Assembly (NCBI GenBank): GCA_023146355.1
Contig: JAGLCH010000398.1
Location: 1 to 7,598 of the forward strand
DNA length: 7,598 nucleotides
Direction of reading: 5' to 3'
Source of the DNA: Bacteriovoracaceae bacterium
Lineage (GTDB): Bacteria; Bdellovibrionota; Bacteriovoracia; Bacteriovoracales; Bacteriovoracaceae
Below the pieces are notes generated by a model. It was not told where the DNA came from. It saw only the letters and a list, made by a program, of their open reading frames with translations, and made no database searches. The position numbers and the translations under genes were made by a program. Each line of letters opens with the position of its first letter. Within the stretch, counting starts at the first letter, position 1. Shown in pieces: positions 4,277 to 7,598 of the stretch.

Positions 4277-6751
4277 ATGGATGTGAACGCATCTGAGGCC
4301 GAAGTAAAGACTAAAAAAAAGGTCGCCAAAAAAATAACTAAAAAGAAAGTGGCCAAGAAAAGCACCAAAAAAGTTGCTAAAAAGACCACTAAAAAGGTTG
4401 CTAAGAAAGTGACCAAGAAAAAAACTTCTAAGAAGACCTCTAAAAAAGCAGACTACGCTTTAGTAGTTGTAGAGTCACCTTCTAAGGCCAAGACCATTAA
4501 AAAGTACCTCGGTCGAGGATATCAAGTTGTTGCCTCAAATGGTCACATTAAGGATTTACCAAAATCAAAACTTGGTGTTGATGTTAAGGGTGACTTTGCT
4601 ATTGATATTGTTCCAATCGCAGGAAAAAAAGATAAAATTGAAAGAATTCAAGAACTAGCTAAAGGCGCCACTGAAATCTTCCTCGCTCCTGACCCTGACC
4701 GTGAAGGAGAGGCCATTGCATTCCATCTTGCAGAGGAAATTGGCAAGCGTAAGAAGATTCATCGCGTGGTTTTCAATGCCGTAACCAAAAATGCAGTTCA
4801 AAAAGCAATTGAAAATCCTACAGAACTCAACAAAGAAATGTACCAGTCTCAACAGACTCGTAGAATTCTCGACCGTCTAGTGGGTTATAAGATTTCTCCT
4901 ATCCTATGGGATAAGGTTCAGCGCGGTATCTCCGCTGGGCGTGTTCAATCTGTTGCTCTTCGAATTATTGTAGAGCGCGAAGATGAAGTTAATGCTTTTG
5001 TTCCAGAACAGTGGTTTTCAATCCACGGAGAGATGGAGAAAGATAACACAAAGTTTGAAATCAAATACTATGGTGAAGAAAAATCTAAGAAGACTGACCT
5101 CCATGAAGAGGCCTTTTCTCACCAGATCTGTTCAGATGTAAATGGAAAGCCTTTTGATGTTATTGATGTAAAAAAGAGAGAGCGTAAACAAAACCCAACG
5201 CCACCTTTTACAACATCTAAGCTTCAGCAGGAAGCTTCAAATAAACTTGGCTTTTCAGCTAAGAAAACTATGATGCTTGCTCAAAGACTATATGAAGGTA
5301 TGCAGCTACGTGACCACGGCCTTCAAGGTTTGATCACCTATATGAGAACTGACTCTGTTCGAACTGAGCCAGAAGCACTTCAAGAAGTCCGAGATTATAT
5401 CAATGGCCGGTATGGAGCAGAATACCTTCCTACTGAACACCTAGAGTATAAGAAAAAAGGAAAAGGAAAGGTTCAAGATGCCCACGAGGCCATTAGACCG
5501 ACCTCTCTTATATATACTCCAGACGAAGTTCGTGGAGACCTCGAGCCTGATGAGCAAAAACTTTATGAGCTTATTTGGAATAAATTTGTTTCTTCTCAAA
5601 TGAGTCAAGCTGTCATTGACCAGACTGCAGTTATGTTTGAATGTAATGGACACTTCTTCAAATCAAATGGTTCGATCATCAAGTTTGCTGGATTTAGAAC
5701 AGTATATCTAGAAGCAGCGGCCGAGAAGAGATCTCGCCGTGGCGGAGAAGAAGAAGAGGATTCAAATGTGAATTCAGGACTTCTACCTATGATTGATGAA
5801 GGTGAATCAATGATACCTGTGGTTATGCCCGCTTCAGTCGAGCACTGGACATCTCCACCTCCTCGTTACAACGAAGCTTCACTTGTTAAGGAGCTTGAAG
5901 AGCAGGGAATTGGTCGACCATCAACTTACGCTTCAATTATTTCTAATATTCAGGATCGCGGGTACGTCGAAAAAACAGAAAACCGCTTCCTTCCAACTGA
6001 ACTAGGTATTGTGGTTTGTCGCATGCTAGTTGAAAGTTTCCCCGATATAATGGATGTTTCTTTTACCGCTAAGGTTGAAGAGTTACTCGATATGATTGAA
6101 GAGGGGCAGATTAAGTATAAGAAGGTACTAAAAGACTTCTGGAAGGGCTTCGAGAAAACACTTGAAAAAGCAAAAGAGGAAATGAAAAACCTCAAGAAGC
6201 AACAGATCCCAACAGGTGTTCATTGTCTCAAATGCGAGGATGGTGAGTATCACATTAAATGGGGAAAGAATGGTCAGTTTTTTGCCTGTTCAAATTACCC
6301 AGACTGTACTTCTACAGAAGACTTTAAAAAGCACCTCGATGGAAGCTTTGAGATTCTTCCTAAAGAATATGCAAAAGATCCATGCCCAGAATGTAGTAAG
6401 AAGATGGTTGTTAAGAAGGGGCGTTATGGCCGTTTTCTTGCCTGTGAAGACTATCCACTTTGTAAGGGAACTCTTCCTTATACTCTAGATGTTCATTGTC
6501 CAGAATGTAAGGTTGGTAAGTATGCGGAGAAAAAGTCTCGCTTTGGAAAAATCTTCTACGGTTGCTCAAGCTACCCAGACTGTGAAAATGCAGTATGGTC
6601 ACGTCCTCACAAGCTTGATTGCCCCGGTTGCGGTTATGCTGTGATGTGTGAGAAAACTACTAAAAAACATGGAAAGCAGCTTCAGTGTCCAAAATGTCGC
6701 CACACAGTGGATTGGGCCGATACCCCTTTCGCATCAGAGGATGATGAATAA
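4277..6751 (+). CDS. topA: DNA topoisomerase I (type IA) with lysine-rich N-terminal tail
   Basis: TopA relaxes negative supercoils in the nucleoid by cutting one strand through a 5'-phosphotyrosine. Residues are numbered from the upstream in-frame GTG at 4274 (825 in total); from the preferred ATG at 4277 subtract one. Residues 11-58 are an extra tail of KKVAKK-type repeats (26 of 48 are Lys). The Toprim domain starts at about 60: YALVVVESPSKAKTIKKYLG with catalytic Glu67, and the metal-binding DPDREGE at 140-146. The RRILDRLVGYKISPILW block (about 196-212) and the SAGRVQSVALR block (220-230) are intact. The active-site tyrosine is Tyr356 in GLITYMRTDSVR, and QGIGRPSTYA is at about 544-553. 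Four C-terminal zinc modules follow. Three are classic topoisomerase C4 type (Cys 651/654/672/678, 704/707/724/730, 742/745/764/770). The fourth, more divergent, has Cys 783/786 and 805/808. A charged insert (EKRSRRGGEEEEDS) lies near 484-497. All catalytic residues are present, so it should be active. It is coupled to the YqaA-like gene just downstream. Confidence 0.97.
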   Translation: MDVNASEAEVKTKKKVAKKITKKKVAKKSTKKVAKKTTKKVAKKVTKKKTSKKTSKKADYALVVVESPSKAKTIKKYLGRGYQVVASNGHIKDLPKSKLGVDVKGDFAIDIVPIAGKKDKIERIQELAKGATEIFLAPDPDREGEAIAFHLAEEIGKRKKIHRVVFNAVTKNAVQKAIENPTELNKEMYQSQQTRRILDRLVGYKISPILWDKVQRGISAGRVQSVALRIIVEREDEVNAFVPEQWFSIHGEMEKDNTKFEIKYYGEEKSKKTDLHEEAFSHQICSDVNGKPFDVIDVKKRERKQNPTPPFTTSKLQQEASNKLGFSAKKTMMLAQRLYEGMQLRDHGLQGLITYMRTDSVRTEPEALQEVRDYINGRYGAEYLPTEHLEYKKKGKGKVQDAHEAIRPTSLIYTPDEVRGDLEPDEQKLYELIWNKFVSSQMSQAVIDQTAVMFECNGHFFKSNGSIIKFAGFRTVYLEAAAEKRSRRGGEEEEDSNVNSGLLPMIDEGESMIPVVMPASVEHWTSPPPRYNEASLVKELEEQGIGRPSTYASIISNIQDRGYVEKTENRFLPTELGIVVCRMLVESFPDIMDVSFTAKVEELLDMIEEGQIKYKKVLKDFWKGFEKTLEKAKEEMKNLKKQQIPTGVHCLKCEDGEYHIKWGKNGQFFACSNYPDCTSTEDFKKHLDGSFEILPKEYAKDPCPECSKKMVVKKGRYGRFLACEDYPLCKGTLPYTLDVHCPECKVGKYAEKKSRFGKIFYGCSSYPDCENAVWSRPHKLDCPGCGYAVMCEKTTKKHGKQLQCPKCRHTVDWADTPFASEDDE
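4304..4447 (+). repeat. Lysine-repeat coding tract in topA
   Basis: This 144-bp stretch encodes imperfect copies of a KVAKKxTKK unit (ITK, STK, TTK, VTK variants), ending in KKTSKKTSKK. The DNA is a degenerate tandem repeat rich in AAA/AAG codons, with A8 at 4313-4320 and A7 at 4328-4334. There are 26 Lys in 48 residues and no acidic residue. Synonymous codons vary between units (gtc, gtg, gtt for Val; gcc, gct for Ala), so selection appears to act on the protein rather than the units being recent DNA duplications. Confidence 0.85.
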
Positions 6752-6752
6752 A

Positions 6753-7385
6753 ATGGAAAAAACGATAGACAGTAATGTAGAAAAAAATGAGGGCCTTTTT
6801 AGAAGGCTATATAATGTAATTTTAAAAGGTTGTGAATCAAAAGCAGCTCCTTGGATTCTGGGAGTACTCTCTTTTACAGAGAGTTGTTGCTTCATTATCC
6901 CGCCTGAAGTGATGATGCTTCCCATGGGATATGCTAATCGCAAACGTGTATTTCACTATGCTCTGATCACCACTGTTGCGTCGGTTCTTGGCGCTGTTGC
7001 CGGTTACTACATGGGTGCTCTGGCATGGGATATTTTACAACCATTTCTCTTTAGCTATGTTCCTGGTTTTGAAAGTTATTTTGATGTTGTGAAAATGAAA
7101 TATGCAGACAATGCTACACTTGCATTATTTGTAGCGGCGTTTACACCAATACCTTTTAAGGTTTTTACAGTGGGTGCAGGTGTTTTCTCCGACCAGGTTT
7201 CCATTATTCTCCTCATCGGTGCTTCTTTTGTTGGAAGAGGGGCGCGTTATTTTATGCTCTCAGGACTTGTGTACTTTCTTGGCGCGCGAGCAAAGAAAAT
7301 TATTGAAAAGTACTTTATGAAGTTCACTATTCTTGTTGGTATATTAGTAATTATTCTGGCATTACTTTCAAAACTACAGCATTAG
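6753..7385 (+). CDS. YqaA-family (DedA/SNARE-associated-like) inner-membrane protein
   Basis: This is a 210-residue polytopic membrane protein. The start is the ATG at 6753, one base after the topA stop, with AGAGG at 6736-6740. An ATG at 6744 in the same frame would overlap the topA stop (ATGAATAA) and is a real alternative giving three more residues. Family marks are SFTESCCFIIPPEVMMLPM (about 40-58), where the acidic residue and double proline form the re-entrant-loop signature; FTPIPFKVFTVGAGVF (130-145); and the GRGAR motif (161-165). Membrane segments fall at about 34-58, 67-90, 121-146, 148-175 and 190-206. YqaA proteins (COG1238) belong to the DedA superfamily, some members of which transport undecaprenyl phosphate or other lipids and support envelope homeostasis. 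The substrate of this branch is not established. The tight junction with topA implies one mRNA and coupled translation, not necessarily a shared function. Length is normal for the family and nothing looks broken. Confidence 0.9.
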   Translation: MEKTIDSNVEKNEGLFRRLYNVILKGCESKAAPWILGVLSFTESCCFIIPPEVMMLPMGYANRKRVFHYALITTVASVLGAVAGYYMGALAWDILQPFLFSYVPGFESYFDVVKMKYADNATLALFVAAFTPIPFKVFTVGAGVFSDQVSIILLIGASFVGRGARYFMLSGLVYFLGARAKKIIEKYFMKFTILVGILVIILALLSKLQH

Positions 7386-7388
7386 GAC

Positions 7389-7417
7389 TTGAATTTTTTG
7401 GGAAGTATTACTATACT
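7389..7417 (+). promoter_or_regulatory. Sigma-70 promoter of the tRNA-Arg gene
   Basis: TTGAAT (7389-7394), a 17-base spacer and TATACT (7412-7417) form the best promoter in the window. The start would fall near 7424, about five bases before the mature tRNA 5' end. The -35 box begins only four bases after the stop codon of the YqaA-like gene. Confidence 0.85.
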
Positions 7418-7428
7418 TTCACCATCGT

Positions 7429-7505
7429 GGGGGATTAGCTCAGCTGGATAGAGTAGTTGGCTTCGAACCAATTGGTCAGGGGTTCGAATCCCTTATCCCC
7501 CACCA
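7429..7505 (+). tRNA. tRNA-Arg, anticodon UCG
   Basis: A full cloverleaf of 77 bases can be drawn. The acceptor GGGGGAT (7429-7435) pairs with ATCCCCC (7495-7501), followed by A73 and an encoded CCA (7503-7505). The D stem is GCTC/GAGT with loop AGCTGGATA. The anticodon stem is GTTGG/CCAAT, with loop CTTCGAA giving anticodon TCG at 7463-7465. The variable loop is TGGTC. The T stem is AGGGG/CCCTT with loop TTCGAAT. The anticodon reads CGA (and CGG by wobble). A20 in the D loop, C35 and A73 are arginine identity elements known from E. coli, which supports the call. It is a lone tRNA with its own promoter and terminator. Confidence 0.97.
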
Positions 7506-7515
7506 TAAAATAAAT

Positions 7516-7551
7516 AAGAACAGCACCTTTCGGGGTGCTGTTCTTGTTTTT
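7516..7551 (+). terminator. Strong intrinsic terminator after tRNA-Arg
   Basis: AAGAACAGCACC (7516-7527) pairs perfectly with GGTGCTGTTCTT (7534-7545). An inner T-G pair closes a TTCG loop, and GTTTTT follows at 7546-7551. It begins 11 bases after the tRNA CCA. It is the only terminator visible downstream of topA, so it probably also ends the topA/YqaA transcript. The remaining 47 bases to the window end (7552-7598) show nothing I can call. Confidence 0.93.
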
Positions 7552-7598
7552 AGTCCCAAAATACTTAATTTATAGCGCAATCACATACATTTAAATTT

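Noticed and set aside
4030..4416. A 128-residue minus-strand open frame rich in Phe, Leu, Val and Thr that looks like a membrane protein
   Set aside because: It is the reverse complement of the lysine-repeat tract of topA plus the LysM gene end, so AAA/AAG codons become TTT/CTT. It also crosses the terminator.
6216..6488. A 90-residue plus-strand open frame inside topA
   Set aside because: It overlaps the zinc-finger coding region, whose Cys pattern is intact in the topA frame. It has no ribosome binding site or recognisable family.
6648..6752. Upstream extension of the YqaA-like protein to a start at 6648
   Set aside because: The extra 35 residues lie wholly inside the topA C-terminal zinc module in another frame and show no membrane or family signal. 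ATG 6753 or 6744 fits the family N-terminus.
7466..7476. AACCAATTGGT in the tRNA, resembling the 16-bp palindrome at 1202-1217
   Set aside because: In the tRNA these bases are explained by the anticodon stem and variable loop, so the likeness is coincidental.
7429..7598. The tRNA 3' end as an integration site for a mobile element
   Set aside because: tRNA ends are common attachment sites, but no integrase gene or repeated tRNA 3' segment is visible here and only 93 bases follow the tRNA.

Overview
The window is AT-rich bacterial DNA with Gram-negative envelope genes. These are a lipoprotein with a lipobox and a secreted LysM protein. topA is joined to a YqaA/DedA membrane protein, and a tRNA gene encodes its own CCA. 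The AT-richness, the Lys-rich basic tail on TopA and the large uncharacterised LysM/lipoprotein pair would fit a low-GC relative of Bdellovibrio (Bacteriovoracales type). That placement is inference from gene style, not from a diagnostic marker gene.

Layout. Positions 1-740 (minus) hold the N-terminal 246 codons of a membrane-anchored, Cache-type sensor, probably the front of a methyl-accepting chemotaxis protein that continues off the left edge. A sigma-28-like promoter candidate lies upstream of it at 792-818. Positions 864-1121 (minus) encode a small DUF4911-like protein. The 116-bp divergent gap 1122-1237 carries a sigma-70-like promoter, a 9-bp direct repeat and a perfect 16-bp palindrome, and leads into two plus-strand genes. 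The first (1238-1960) is a TPR lipoprotein. The second (1976-4132) is a 718-aa exported LysM protein with a duplicated beta-rich domain and a charged helical tail. Their transcript ends at a clear intrinsic terminator (4150-4173).

Downstream, topA (4277-6751) encodes DNA topoisomerase I with four C-terminal Cys4 zinc modules and an unusual histone-H1-like lysine-rich N-terminal extension. It is tightly coupled to a YqaA-family membrane protein (6753-7385). A tRNA-Arg(UCG) gene (7429-7505) follows, with its own consensus promoter and a strong terminator at 7516-7551. No terminator is visible between the YqaA-like gene and the tRNA, so the topA transcript probably runs through the tRNA to that terminator.

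How the genes relate. The lipoprotein and LysM protein look like one envelope unit. Both are exported: one is lipid-anchored with TPR protein-binding repeats, the other binds peptidoglycan. topA and the YqaA-like gene form a second unit. I see no phage genes, insertion sequences, CRISPR arrays or defence modules. The least-explained parts are the LysM protein's duplicated domain, the TopA lysine tail and the regulatory sites at 1146-1230.
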